From Aedes albopictus (lineage: Eukaryota > Arthropoda > Insecta > Diptera > Culicidae): a stretch of 64,000 nt of DNA. Below the pieces are notes generated by a model. That model was not told the DNA's origin. It did not search any database and saw only the letters and a list, made by a program, of their open reading frames with translations. The position numbers and the translations under genes were made by a program. Below, in pieces: positions 31,600 through 43,405 of this stretch; within the stretch, counting starts at the first letter, position 1; the number at the start of each line of letters is the position of its first letter. The stretch is taken from assembly GCF_035046485.1 (NCBI RefSeq), contig NC_085138.1:87407228-87471227 (forward strand). The letters are read 5' to 3'.

Positions 31600-33110
31600 C
31601 CCATCATGCGACACTTCAAACTGCGGCGATTTATGTAACCTTCAGCATGATGGACAAATTTTGTGCGGATATCAATACAGGAGACCGAAAATTCTACGAT
31701 GTCGGTCCAAAATTCAAGATTTGGTGGTCTAAAATCTAAAATGGCGGCTCCAAATTCAAGATGGCGGCTGTATAATGGAGTTTTAAGCCCTAAACCTTGC
31801 AATATGGGTATATTTTGTATGGGGAAGATGTCTGGAGTCCAGAAATGGTGACCTGAATATCCAATATGGCGGTCTAAAATCTAAGATGGCGGTTCCAAAT
31901 TCAAGATGGCGGCTGTATAACGAAGTTTTAGGCCCTAAAATCATGCAATAAGGGTATATGTTATATATGGAAACCGGTATAACGGAGTTTTAGGCCCTAA
32001 ACCATGCAACACGGAGAAGATGTCCGGAGTCCAAAAATGGCGAACTGAACATTCAAGATGGCGTTCTAAAATTCAAGATGGCGGCTTCAAATTCAAGATG
32101 GAGGCTGTTTAAATGAGTTTTAGGCCCTAAACCATGCAATAAGGGTATATTTTGTATGGAGAAGATGTCCGGAGTCCAAAAATGGTGGCCTGAATATCCA
32201 AGATGGCGGTTCAATATCCAAGATGGTAACTCCAAATTCAAGATGGCGGTTGTAAAGTGGAGTTTTTGGCTCTAAAACCATGCAATATGGTTATAAGTTG
32301 TATGGGGAAGGTGTCCGGAGTCCAAAAATGGCAACCTGAATATCCAAGATAGCGATCTAACATCCAAAATGGCGGCTCCAAATTCAAGATGGCGGCTGTA
32401 TAATGGAGTTTTAAGCCCTAAACCTTGCAATTTGGGTATATTTTGTATGGGGAAGATGTCTGGAGTCCAAAAATTGTTACCAGAATATCCAAGATTGCGG
32501 TCTAAAATCAAATATGGCAGCTCCAATTTCAAGATGGTGGCTGTATAACGGAGTTTTAGGCCCTAAACCATGCAATAAGGGTATATTTGGTATGATGAAG
32601 ATGTCTGGAGTCGAAAAATGGCGACCTGAATATCCAAGATGGCGGTCTCAAATCCAAGATGGCGGCTCCAAATTCAAGACGGCGACTGTTTAAAGCAGTT
32701 TTAGACCCTCAATGCATGTAATAAGGGTATATTTGGTGTAGCGAATATGTCTGGAGTCCAAAAATTGCGACTGCAATATGCAAAATGGTGGCCCAAATAA
32801 AAGACGGCGGCTGTTTAATGGCGTTTTAAGCTCTAAATTTATGCCATATGAGTTTATTTGAAATAGGGACGTATTCTGGACTTCAAAAAATGGTGACCAG
32901 AGTATCCAAGATGGCGGCTCCAAATTCAAGATGGTGGCTCCAAATTCAAGATAGTGGCTGTTCATTGGAGTTCTGGGCTCTAAAACCATGCAATATGGGT
33001 ATGTCTGGTATGGGGAAGAAGAGTGGAGTCCAAAAATAAAGACCAGAATATTCAAGATGGCGGTTTTAAATCCAAAATTGCGGCTCAAAATTCAAGATAG
33101 CGGCTTTATG
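31600..33110 (-). repeat. tandem array of AAGATGGCGG-containing units
   Basis: Roughly 150-190-bp units repeat phrases such as GATGTCCGGAGTCCAAAAATG, CCTGAATATCCAAGATGGCGG split as short words, TTCAAGATGGCGGCT, and TTTTAGGCCCTAAACCATGC with AATAAGGGTATATTTTGTATGG. Similar text lies at 9770-10440 and inverted at 11640-11960. Open frames on both strands are repeat by-products. Confidence 0.72.
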
Positions 33111-33365
33111 TTAAGGTGAAATGGGAGAGCGTCCAGGTGCATTTTTGACTCGCATTTTTAGAGCATCCACAAAACGCCCGAAAACGAAAATGCTACTCAA
33201 TGTTTATCACGAGTGAGCAAGGCTTCTTATTGCTTTTTCAGCTCTGTTTGTTGTTAAGATGACGAGATCCATGCTTTCGGTATTTGGAAGGCAGCCATTG
33301 TGACGGCCATCTTTGGATTCGCTCATATATGTCCTTAAGAGTTTGAGGCTCGAACATCAAAGCTA

Positions 33366-34288
33366 CAGGGGATGGCCAAAATGTTTGGGATAGGCATTTT
33401 TTTTTTCTCCCACAAAAAAAATCAACATGCTGGTACTTTTCATAGAGTGCATCAAAAAATCTCAAATTTTGACTGTTTGTCAACCTATTATATGTGCATT
33501 ATTGGTACAAATTTGGGCTCGATTGATTAATTTTTCGCGAAGTTAGAACCGTTCGGGTAAAACACTATTACTTAGACAACTAATTTTTGAACTGTCATAT
33601 CTCGGAAACCAGTGAACCGAATTGAATGATTTTTTTAAAGTTTATCAACAATATATTGATACTTAATACGACGTCTTAAAATATAATATTTTCTCACGGC
33701 GAATTAAGTTATACCGGATTGAAATTTTTACCCATACATAGGAAAATAGGTAAAATTTACAATACCACACAAAAATTACTAAATGTGTTCTTCCTTCAAT
33801 CTAAATAGGCTCTAATATATCTGATTAGAGATAACTTGAGAACAGAAGTGGAAAATCTTTGGATATCAACACTAAAATTGATTGACATTGATGTAAAAAA
33901 ATACATTTTTTCGAGAAAAATCCAAAAAGTGTCAATCTATGATAACTTTTTTCAACGTTTTAAAAGTACATATGTTTGAATAGTTTGTGAAGCGTTTAAA
34001 TATTGTTAGTGTACGTTCAAAATTTCATTCAATTCGGTTTACTGGTTTCCGAGATATGACACCTCAAAAATGAGTTGTCTGAAAAATATTGTTTTACGCA
34101 AATGGTTCTAACTTTGCGAAATATTAATCAATCGAGCCCAAATTTGTACCAATGATGCACACATAATAGGTTGACAAACAGTCAAAATTTGAGATTTTTT
34201 GATGCGCTCTATGAAAAGTTATAGCTTGTTGAACTTTTTTTGTGAGAGAAAAAAAGTTGCCTATCCCAAACATTTTGGCCATCCCCTG
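33366..34288. mobile_element. palindromic Tc1/mariner-like MITE, 923 bp, TA TSD
   Basis: Tips CAGGGGATGGCCAAAATGTT and AACATTTTGGCCATCCCCTG. The inversion continues for over 300 bp (for example CCCAAATTTGTACCAATGAT mirrored near 33506; GAGATATGAC mirrored near 33600). Flanked by TA on both sides (33364-33365, 34289-34290). It is non-coding. Confidence 0.85.
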
Positions 34289-34689
34289 TACATAAATGAA
34301 ATGATTTCTGGTGCCATGTAATGGATTTTTGTTTAACGTATGAAAGTGCGGTATTCATCAACATGTCACTTGAGTTTTGATAAAATGTGTTTTCGAAGGC
34401 ATGAGAAAGGCGCCATCACCGCTAGGTGGATTAATTAGGTTTTTTTTTTATTTATTTTTTGTCTTTAAAAACCTTGATTTTTAGGACCACCCTATCTGAA
34501 GATTAGTTACCCTAATGACGAAATGGAAAAATACGATTATTTTCGATGAACTGCAAAACCACCAAGTTTCACGATAATCAGAGTTACACTATATCGTTTT
34601 TCTATGGAATGGCTGATATAGTAGCTTAAAACTCACGAATTTTCACTAGTATACAATTCAAACAAACGGCATGCTAAGAGCAAAAACCT

Positions 34690-35018
34690 AGGAGTTCCTT
34701 ATGAGTTTCTCTAGAAACACCCTCAGAAATTCATCCAGGTATTCCCTTCAGGAACTTCATTTGCTATACTACAAATTGTCCCGATCAGCAATCATCAGCT
34801 GTTCCGGGTTTCCTGTTGATCGCTTTTTCACCTTCCAATATCATCTAGCGATCTACCGTGTGAATCACCCTAGATGTGTTTTTGAGCACATCGTTATTGT
34901 TGCCTATATTCCAGGCACAACTGAAAACATCGCTTCTATTTGAAACGACCGATTCTACATCGAACTGTTTGTTTCAATTCTTTGGGAAGCTTTTGTGGGA
35001 ATTCCTCAACAAATATGA
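34690..35018. repeat. 12-bp repeat remnant, left of a TIR element
   Basis: TTCTCTAGAAACACC, AGAAATTCATCCAGG and CCTTCAGGAACTTC show the 12-bp texture, becoming unclear after 34.75 kb. Confidence 0.45.
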
Positions 35019-36631
35019 TCCCAAGTAACAATTATACTTTTGTGGCAATCCTGAAGTAATTTCTAAGATAGAATAATAAAACTTGACAATAAAGCTCTTT
35101 TTTCTGCAAATCTGAGATAAAATAGGCATAAATCATCCAAAAGACTAATCTGGCCCACTCTTCAGGAGATCTTCAAAGCTGCTTTTGAAGACTGCTTTGA
35201 AACTAGTTGTATTTATGTACTTGCACTAATGATTTATTATAAGAACTTCATGAAACTTTAACAAGAATAGCTTGAGGCATGTTGATCTTTTAGCTGTTTT
35301 TCTCAAAATTGTCAACAGTGCATAATAAATGAAATCTTTTACCTAAGCATTATGCAGTTGCAAAACGTTTTGTTTCATGGATGAAATGTTAATTGAACTG
35401 CAAATAAATTCTCATCAAATTGAAATGGTTAAAGCATTAAAATTGCCTGACAGATCATTGATGACAGGGAATCAAAATTTTCCGTGCCATACCCACTTCT
35501 TCGTTGATATGCTGCCCAAAACATACGAAAATAACAAAGCGCCCCAAAAATAATATCAATCATTAATAAACGAAGACATAAATTTCTTATAAAAACAAAA
35601 GGATACGCCACTTTTTCAATTCTGTCTAAACATGGCTGCCGTTCCAAGCGAACAAAACTCATGCAGCCGCCATCAATTGTTATTACCTTTAATCCAAACC
35701 CCCACAAAACAATGATGGAACCAAGTCACCTTGCATGAAAGCTACAGCCTTTATTGAAGATTTGTTCGTCTTAAATGAAACTTATTCGTTTTATTCAAGA
35801 GTAACAGCCTTTGACAATTGTTTGTTTACGTTTTCGATGCTAGAAAGTTTTCTCTGTACATTTCGCGGTGCTTCGCGTCAAGATGTGCCAATTATATTTT
35901 GTTTCCCAGTATTTTTGCAATTAATAATAAAGTGAAACTTACTAAAATTACACTATTTGGCATGAGCTTGAGCAGAGTCACAGTAAGTACCCATTTCATT
36001 TTCGATTTGCAAAGCTGTGGCTTGTGTGAGGAACTGGTTGAAGGCAGGACGACAGCAGCCAGCTACTCGCATTTTTGATTGGCCGTTAAATCATTCTTTC
36101 GTTGACATGATTACTTTTCAGCACAAGAATGGCTAAATTATCAGTGAGCAAACATGTTTATGTGATAAAATTTGCATGAGAACGCGGTTTTTCAACCAAT
36201 TTGTTACATTCATTATTTGGATTGAAAAATAGTTCGTTGTCTTATTATTATTTCGCATAGTTCTTGTTACAGAGTAATGGCTCTAGCTCAAGAATAGAAG
36301 GCTTCAAGAAGTTTTTAAAGAAGGATTAGTCACATGCAATGCACTTGAATAAACGAAGCATAAACTTTTAATAAAATATGTAATGTTATGTGTTGAAAAT
36401 AACTTCAAATACGCCTTAAAACTTTTTATAAGATTTGATGCTCTTGTAAATTCAGTTGTTTTATGCGCGAATTTCAAAATTAACTTGAAGACAACTTAAA
36501 AACCACAAACGAACGAAGATTGTTTTCTCTTGATAAAAACAACTTCAAATGTTCCATGAATTGGTCTTGCTGTGATGAAGCTTCCATAAAAATAATCAAA
36601 TCTAAAAGGAATTGAAATTGTTACTTGGGAT
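35019..36631. mobile_element. TIR element (ATCCCAAGTAACAATT tips)
   Basis: TCCCAAGTAACAATT at 35019 is matched by AATTGTTACTTGGGAT at 36616-36631. Single ends of the same kind occur at about 42057, 46258-46272 and 62650-62665. The inside (35430-36100) has short ORFs with no recognisable domain. No clear TSD was seen, so the superfamily is open. Confidence 0.6.
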
Positions 36632-37670
36632 AGTTCCTCCAGAAAATAAACCGACAGATTTTCTACGGATTCCTACAGGAGTTCATGAAGGAATCATCAG
36701 GTAATTCTCTTGCAATGCCTCTGCGAATATTTCCAGAAATTTTTTCCATCAAAAACTTTCTCCGGAATTTCTTTTATTTATCTGGCATTTCCTCAAGTAA
36801 TTTCGTTGGACCGGAGTATCCATAGGAAATTCCACGGCAATTGCTCTAGGAATTCATCCGGGAGATTCTCTAGGAACTCTAGAACTTCTTCTGGGAGTTC
36901 TTTGAGGACCTCCTTTCGACAGTTCCATCACAAAATGCTCCAGAAGTTTCCTTAGTATTGTCTCCGGAATTGCATCACGAAATTCCTCCACTAGTTTGTC
37001 CAGGTTTTTTTTTTCAACATTATCTAGGATTTTATTTGAGAGTTTTGTTGAAATTTCTCTGGGAGTTTCCCTAAGATTTCCTCCAGGAGCTCCACTAAAA
37101 ATTTCATAGGGTGTTCCTATAGGATTTTTTCTGGAAAGTTTCTCTAGTATTTTTTTGAGAATCTCTATGTATATCTTTGAAAGTTCCTCTAGAAATTCTA
37201 CCGGGAGTTCCTGCAGGGATTCTCAAGAAGGTTCCTCGAGAAATTCTTACGGAAGTTCCTCAAAGAACTCTGCGAGAAGCTTCTTCAAGAATTCCTCTCT
37301 TCCAGAATTCTTCTGGGAGTTTCTCTAGGTAGTAAACCGATAGCTTTTATACGGATTCCTACAGGAATTTCTTTAAAGAATCATTTCAGAACTTTCTTCT
37401 GTTATTTTACCCGGAATTCATCTAAAAGTTCCTCCAGGAGCTGCTTTATTTTTCCGGGGTTTTCTCAAGAAATTTTCTCGATCTGCAGTTTCAACTGGAA
37501 ATTATCCGGGAGTTACTCAAGTAATTCCTCAAGGAGTTTCTCCAGAAATTCTTTCGAGAGGATCCTCTGAGAATATCTCCAGGAGTTCCTGAAGAAAATC
37601 CTCTGCTGAGATTCTGTACGAATTTCTTTGGCTGTTTCTTCGGGAGTTCCACAGTTTAAACTCGGATAAT
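36632..37670. repeat. degenerate 12-bp repeat
   Basis: GGAATTTCTTTTATT, GTTCCTCCAGAAAATAAACC, GGGAGTTCCTGCAGGGATTC-style words recur at 12-bp spacing in the pyrimidine-rich polarity. No gene. Confidence 0.65.
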
Positions 37671-37720
37671 TCTTTTGGTGCTTAAGAAAAGTGGGGATAA
37701 TCTTTTTCTTAACGTGTTAT

Positions 37721-37974
37721 CACAGACAAACAGACGTAACATTTCGAATATTTTTAGATTTAGATCATAGTCAAGGAAACATGTTCGCCCAATGCTAAAA
37801 GAGCTGAGTTTGGCCAACCATAAACCAGATGGCGGTAATTAGCAAACGTCAAACTCGAGCAAAAACGAAGCAAGCGCCACGGACGGACAGCTGGCCAACT
37901 ATCGATTTTTTAAAATAAACTGTCAAATCGGTGTACGATGGGAATGATGAGAGTGTTACGTCTGCTTCTCTGTG
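37721..37974. mobile_element. short TIR MITE 5' of the third IR gene
   Basis: CACAGACAAACAGACGTAAC at the left and GTTACGTCTGCTTCTCTGTG at the right form imperfect inverted tips. GTTATCA and GGTATCA flank it, a possible 7-bp TSD with one mismatch. Confidence 0.6.
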
Positions 37975-38250
37975 GTATCACCCACGGTGGTGCTTCTGAT
38001 GGTCATAAATGTAACATTAAACTTGATTTTTTTATTCATGAAAAACAAAGATCAAAAATTGGTTTTGTTCGTGAATCTACGGGCTGCTCGTCAAACGGAT
38101 ATTACAATTGCACAATTGCAATTACATTTTCAATAAACCGATATAAATTTAAAATCAACAATGCTGAATAATTAATATTTCATTAAATAAAGCACATCAA
38201 CATAATCAACTGAACACAAATCAAATTTCAACATCATTCGTAGGCTATCA
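37975..38250. other. 5' flank of the third IR gene
   Basis: AT-rich sequence up to the ATG at 38251. No close match to the conserved block upstream of the other two IR genes was seen. Confidence 0.4.
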
Positions 38251-39950
38251 ATGAAAGAAAACGTTATTTCTCTAGTGCTGATTGCTCACCTTCCTCTGCT
38301 TGCTGCAGGGATTTCATTGTCCCAAGAACTGCTTCACTACACTGTTGCCGTAATTCAGTACCACGCTCAGCAACATCCCGGAAATTTCGAATGTGTGTTC
38401 TACGACATATCGCAAGGAACCGACGAGGGCTGGTTCGGGATATTGCTGTCCTCCCCTCAATCGCCAATATTGCGAAGTACGTGATCGATGACCGGTTTTG
38501 CATATCGTACACCAATTTTACCCACAAACCCCCTTTGACGGTAGTTTACCTTGGTGATCGCAACATGCATCCATCCCTGTGGCCATTTCCAGTTAGAAAT
38601 GTTTTCTTCATGCTGGACAGCCATTCAAAAGTGCTCGTGCTGGGGAACACGGAAAACCATCTGGCGTCCATTGGTTTCGAAGTTCTGTTGAACGATCTTC
38701 AGTACGATAAGGTAACCTTTCTCGGGACGAAAACGAAAAGGGTGGTACAAATGGGGAGCAATGGGAGGCCGCTGAGAACAATGAGGGTGTTTCCAGAACC
38801 TAAGGACCTAATCGTCAGCAGTGTTCGCAAGCTTCGACGACCCATTGGAGTCAGTTCCAACACAGATCCGATGTATTCAACGCTAGTGTGGGTGGTTCTA
38901 ACGGCTCGATTCCTCAACACTGGCATTCAGCAGTATCCAAGTGTTTGTACCGGGGATCTGTCTGGAAATGAATGTTCACATAAAATGTCCAACGCACTTC
39001 ACATTGACATAATGCTGGATCGAATAGCTTCGGACAGTTTGATGTCCAAAGCACACCGAATGATATTTGATTGTCGACCGATTGCTCAAGTTATTCTGGT
39101 ACCACAAGGTAGACCAATCAGCGCAATTCAAATGTTCACAAAACCCTTTACGTTGGAAACTTGGGTAGTATTGATAATAACGCTGATACTGATAGAAGTA
39201 GTTAGTCTGATGTTTCCCATGCTGTACAAAAATGACCCAATTATGCTGCTGGTGTGCGGCTTCGAACGATACAATCTCCACCACGCCAGCGCAAAAGAGA
39301 AGGCCACTATCCTACCGCTGATCATTTTCTTTTTCTTGATGTTCAATGCCTACGAGACGAAGCTCATTTCGTTCATGATGGATAAGCCATCCATTGGAAA
39401 CGCCAAAACTATACAAGATGTGGCAAAACTGAATCTGCCGGTAGTAGCGGAAATCGACGCTGATTCGCGAATCTCTAATGACACTCTCTTAGGACATCTG
39501 GCAGTTCAGGATAATCGTACGGATTCGTTATCTCTGGACGAAGACAACGTCTATCTGACCGATACTCATCTGGCTCCGGTTATAACATCCTTGGTGCGAA
39601 ACTATGATTTCAAATTACGTCGCCCGAAGTATGTAATAGTAAATGAGCGACGACTTACCTCCGTTGTTGGTTACTGGGTCGGATTGAAAAGTCCGTTCGC
39701 CGAGACATTCTACTACACTCAGAAGGTGTTCTTCGAGGCTGGACTGATCAACAAGTGGTTTGGCGAAAAGTACTCCTGGGTAAGGTCGACCGACCGAGAC
39801 AACTTCAGATCGGTTGATGATGATGCCACTGGAATGCTTACGTTCGACGATCTTACATCTACGTGGGCAGTGTTTTCCATTGGTTTGTCTGTTAGTGGTT
39901 TGGTGTTCTTGCTGGAACTTGGGCTAAATTACCTAAAGGGGTTTAAATAA
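38251..39950 (+). pseudogene. divergent ionotropic receptor with a single frameshift
   Basis: The ATG at 38251 opens with a signal peptide (MKENVISLVLIAHLPLLAAG) and runs in frame to codon 70 (38460), in YDISQGTDEGWFGILLSSPQ. Homology to the other IRs then resumes in another frame from 38466 (NIAKYVIDDRF) to the TAA at 39948-39950. Five bases (38461-38465) stand where the paralogues have six, so one base is missing. The remaining ~494 codons are clean: M1 about 39150-39220, M3 about 39305-39355, last helix about 39865-39920, with MFTKPFTLETWVV, MDKPSIGNAKTIQDV, GLKSPFAETFYYTQKVFF and MLTFDDLTSTW. AATAAA occurs right after the stop. A single lesion in an otherwise open gene means a young pseudogene, a polymorphism or a sequence error. 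Confidence 0.88.
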
Positions 39951-40417
39951 AAAAAATAAATAAATAGTGTTTGATGTTTCTTTAACAGAGATGTATTTGT
40001 TCAATTTATGGGATCAAAGATACGAAACTATTGGTTCCCAAGTTTTCAAGCCTTGGTACGCCCAGATCACAACAGTTTGTATTCCGTAGATGCCCAATAA
40101 TACTTTAATATAATTCAGAAAGATTCTAGTAAACTGCATTCAGTATTCTGAAAACAATCTCAAATTCGTTTATGTGGCTCTAATAAATAGTCTCATGAAT
40201 TCTTCAATAATATTTTTAAATCTTGTGCGGATTTTTTGGACCCTCTAAGCAGAATACCCTCTTCGAATGAGTGTAATCAGTTATTGTACCATTTAATTCC
40301 CACCTCTTTTGCTTATCCTTTGACAGATACGCGTATTTCGACTACCACTTGTAATTCTCCTCAGTGGATAACTGACAACAAAAACAACAATTTTCAAAAC
40401 AGTTTTGGATTTTTTTG
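39951..40417. other. 3' flank of the third IR gene
   Basis: Several AATAAA/AAATAAATAAA words lie in the first 20 bp and can serve as polyadenylation signals. No further gene. Confidence 0.45.
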
Positions 40418-40580
40418 TGGGTTTCGTGGCCGAGTGGTTAGCGGTATCACTCGTTTAGGTGTCTCGTAAGCCTCGGAGTGTGGATTTGATTCTCGCTCCA
40501 TTTGGGGAAAACTTTTCGTTGAATGGAAAATTACCCACTGGGCGTACAGAAAAACTTGCAGTTAGAAGGCACAGAATGTA
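40418..40580 (+). mobile_element. tRNA-derived SINE-like sequence
   Basis: CGTGGCCGAGTGGTTAGCGG is a good A box with a Ser/Leu-type D arm. GTGTGGATTTGATTCTCGCT is a weak B box about 50 bp on. A non-tRNA body follows. The degenerate B box and missing 3' acceptor argue against a functional tRNA. Confidence 0.5.
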
Positions 40581-40619
40581 ATTGACAAAATGATGGATGA
40601 ATTTTTGAAAAAAAATCGC

Positions 40620-40690
40620 GTTCTGGTGGAATTCGAACCCACGACCCCGTATCCGTTAGACCGGTACTTGCACCAACTAAGCCACAGAAC
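40620..40690 (-). ncRNA. tRNA-like sequence with degenerate anticodon arm
   Basis: On the minus strand 71 nt show acceptor halves GTTCTG/CAGAAC, A box TGGCTTAGTTGG, a D stem CTT/AAG, and a T arm GTGGG-TTCGAAT-TCCAC with a 7-nt loop. The anticodon arm does not form five clean pairs. It may be a tRNA pseudogene or the head of a SINE. Confidence 0.45.
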
Positions 40691-41152
40691 AGGTAATGAT
40701 TCTGCGGAATAGAAAGCCAAACTGAACCGGAGCCCTCACTATGAACTTTCCTTTTTCAAGTACCATCTCTCTTAAGGCTTAGATGGAACAACCGCGTTTG
40801 TGCCCAACAACTACAAGTAGGAGCCAATTGTTTTTTTTTTATTAAAAGTTTGGGGTTACCTCTCAATATGATGTATCAGTCAAAAGTTTGGGGTCACTTT
40901 CGTAAAACGTGGCAAAGTAATTTGGTGATATCTTCGTCATCTATAGATCAATTTTATTTTTTTTAGGCTCATTTCAAAGATAATTAACTAAATTTACGTT
41001 TGATGTCTTTAGCTTAACGTATTTGACAATTTTATATATAAAAATGTTATTTAAAGTTAACACATTTCATCACATTCCAAAATATGAAGCAACTTTACGT
41101 TAAGCTTTAGTATGTAAATTTCAACAAATATGTGTGGTTCAATGTATATGCA
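40691..41152. other. intergenic with a Tc1-like terminal remnant
   Basis: CAGTCAAAAGTTTGGGGTCA at about 40877 resembles Tc1-family termini; a second AAAAGTTTGGGGTTAC lies at about 40845. The opposite end is absent. No gene. Confidence 0.35.
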
Positions 41153-41320
41153 CAGGGCCGGATTTACGAATGTGGGGGCCCGGGGCCACAGTGTTGTGGG
41201 GGCCCTCTTTTTAGTGGATATTTTTTTTCATTGTAGAAAAATCCAGAAAACATGGAAAATTCTTCCAAAAATTAGGGTTGTTATTGAAGAAATTTAATCT
41301 AGCTTAATAAGGGTAACTTG
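41153..41320 (+). mobile_element. one end of a hAT-like element (fragment)
   Basis: Begins CAGGGCCGGATTTACGAATG, a typical hAT tip, followed by G-runs (GTGGGGGCCCGGGGCCAC). No matching inverted tip was found before composite P4 begins. Confidence 0.4.
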
Positions 41321-42295
41321 AAAACCCAGATTAATCCACCTAGTGGTGATAGTGCCTTTCTCGTCGAATATGTACTCATAAGCTTTTCTTCGACGTTAGC
41401 CAAAATGTTCCTGAATCCTGAAAACACTTTACACTAGCAACAATTTTAACAAAGCCATCATCGATTTTCGAAACTTATTGATTATACATATTCCGATGTT
41501 CTGTTCAACAACAAAACAGAGCAGAAAAAGATCAGACCTCTCAGTTGACTGCTTGACCACCTTAACCCTAGTCGTGTATTGGGGTCATTGTGACCCCATT
41601 CCATCCACTACGGCAGCGGGGTGAGCGTCAGCCAATGCTTGAAGAAGGTTAACTTTATTCACAATCACAGATCACTTTGTGATCTTCGCCAATGTTTATT
41701 TCAGCACACTTTAGGCTATATTTTATTATCATTGGTAACACGATTCATGTAAAATTTGACCTTCCTACGAGGAAAATGCTGAAAATGTAAATTTTCCATT
41801 CAAATTTCAATCGCAATGAGAAGAGTGAGGGCTCAACCAGCCGCACCCAAATTGTGAGCAGTAATTTTAGAAGCATAAGGAGATTGGAGATTGGAAAACT
41901 GTATAAGGTTGACGCGATAAAATTATACTTTTATATAAAACGTTGATCAATCCCACTATACATTTACCAATTTTGGCGGAGCGAAGTGCACTAACCTCTC
42001 TTCGAAGAAACGGCTTCTTGTGGTCCCGGAGAGACGCAGGGTTCGGCGATAACAGGAATCCCAAGTAACGATTTTGATTTTATCGATGTTTTTTAGCGAT
42101 TCAAAAACCCTAACAATAAAACCATTGATGCCGACTTGCAAGTCCTCTCGAGCTCGTATATGCCACCAAAATCCCACGTTCTGGCTAGTTTGCCCAATCT
42201 TATTATGATCTACAGGACTTCGTATGCATACCGGCTTATGATTTCGAGTTGTATCATAGTTTTATCGTATGCCCGATGCACAAATTTTTCAAAAG

Positions 42296-42800
42296 GGCAA
42301 GAAAGGGCTCAATTAGGGTGGCTCAAGCTTAAATGGCAAAACCACATGCCAAAAAGTTCGATGGGCGCCCTTCTCATTTTGTTCTATATGACGCCGCGAT
42401 GTACTGGTCAAATTTTCAGTGAAATCCGTTAACATTAGTGTATATGGTAGTTTATATGGGAAAACAACGTTTTTGGCAGTTTTCTTCTTCTTTCTTCCCT
42501 TAAAACACGTAATCGATCGTATAAAAATATAGTCAGGGATATGCCGAAGATCGTAACGTGATCAGACACTTGTGAAAAAACTATACCCTAGACAGCCCAT
42601 TCAATGAGATATTATTGCTATTGTTATTCCTTTACATGTTAAATGTTAAGCACCACCAGATGGTTTGCATGAATTATCTTTTCTTGCAAGCTTCGGATGA
42701 CTTTGCGGTCTTCGACAAAGTTTAACGGCACATGTAAGACTATAGTTCTATATAATCGTTTATGTGCTTTAAGTAAAAAGAGTGCCCCTCATGTTAAAAA
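42296..42800. mobile_element. decayed hAT-like palindrome with the conserved hinge
   Basis: ATTAGGGTGGCTCAAGC resembles the TAGAGTGG start of the 1427 and 7125 elements. The hinge TGTTATTCCTTTACATGTTA and the right-arm ACTTTGCGGTCTTCGACAAAG motif are shared. The matching left-arm motif is partly deleted and the right tip is not seen. Confidence 0.5.
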
Positions 42801-43239
42801 TGCAAAACGATATTTTTTTTTTCATATATATATTTTTGCCTTTCTCGTACAGTAAGTGTACTGGAAAGGCTATATGTTCACTCCAAAAATAACTTTTTGA
42901 TAGAAAGCTCGGAGGGTCGAGTCACATATACCAATCGACTCAGCTCGACGAATTGAGGTGATGTCTGTGTGTGTGTATGTATGTGTGTCTGTGTATGTAT
43001 GTGTACAAGAAACTCACGTCACTTTTAGGCATTAAATCTCAACTGATTTTAACGATTGACGGTTCATTCGACGGGGAATATTGTCCCATTGTTTCCTATT
43101 GAAAATGGTTCGGATCGATCCAGCCGTTCCGGAGTTATGGCCATTTAGGTGTTCCGGACCGGTACCCCTGGAAGGGGGCAGACATGAAAATGCACCAAAC
43201 CCATACATGCGACACGTCAAACTACGGCATTTTCGATAA

Positions 43240-43405
43240 GGGGCTGTCCATTAATTACGTAAGGGTTTATGGGGGCAGGGTGGGAAATGAGAAATCTTAC
43301 GCGCCATACAAAAATTTTTGGGTTGTCATACAAAAAATCTTACAAGGGGGGGAGGGGGTGTCGAAAAATCGTAAAAAATCCCTTACGTAATTAATGGACA
43401 GCCCC
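43240..43405. mobile_element. PIF/Harbinger-like palindromic MITE, TSD TAA
   Basis: Tips GGGGCTGTCCATTAATTACG and CGTAATTAATGGACAGCCCC are perfect inverses. TAA duplicated at 43237-43239 and 43406-43408. 166 bp, non-coding, inserted in the array. Confidence 0.9.

Larger units (their letters stand above)
28600..34440. mobile_element. large palindromic composite element P3
   Basis: The left terminus (CCACCTAGTGGTGATAGTGC then CTTTCTCG) and the inverted right terminus (GAGAAAGGCGCCATCACCG, CTAGGTGGATTAATTAGG) bound the element. Order: left arm, ~150-bp array (29330-30840), (CA)n, core +, 200-bp spacer, core - (31225-31360), (GT)n, a different array (31670-33110), and a right arm interrupted by the 33366-34288 palindrome. 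The two halves carry different arrays, so it is a hybrid rather than a perfect palindrome. Confidence 0.6.
28189..34628. mobile_element. outer palindromic element split by composite P3
   Basis: The left arm (about 28189-28400; AGCTACTATTCAATATAAGC, AGATAGGGTGGTCCTAAAAA) is mirrored on the right (about 34475-34628; TTTTTAGGACCACCCTATCT, GGCTGATATAGTAGCTTA). Composite P3 occupies the middle, roughly where the two arms would meet. It is non-coding. Confidence 0.65.

Noticed and set aside
38391..38470. Short intron instead of a frameshift in the third IR gene
   Set aside because: The homologous reading shifts across only five bases; no GT...AG interval of workable length fits, and the paralogues have no intron there.
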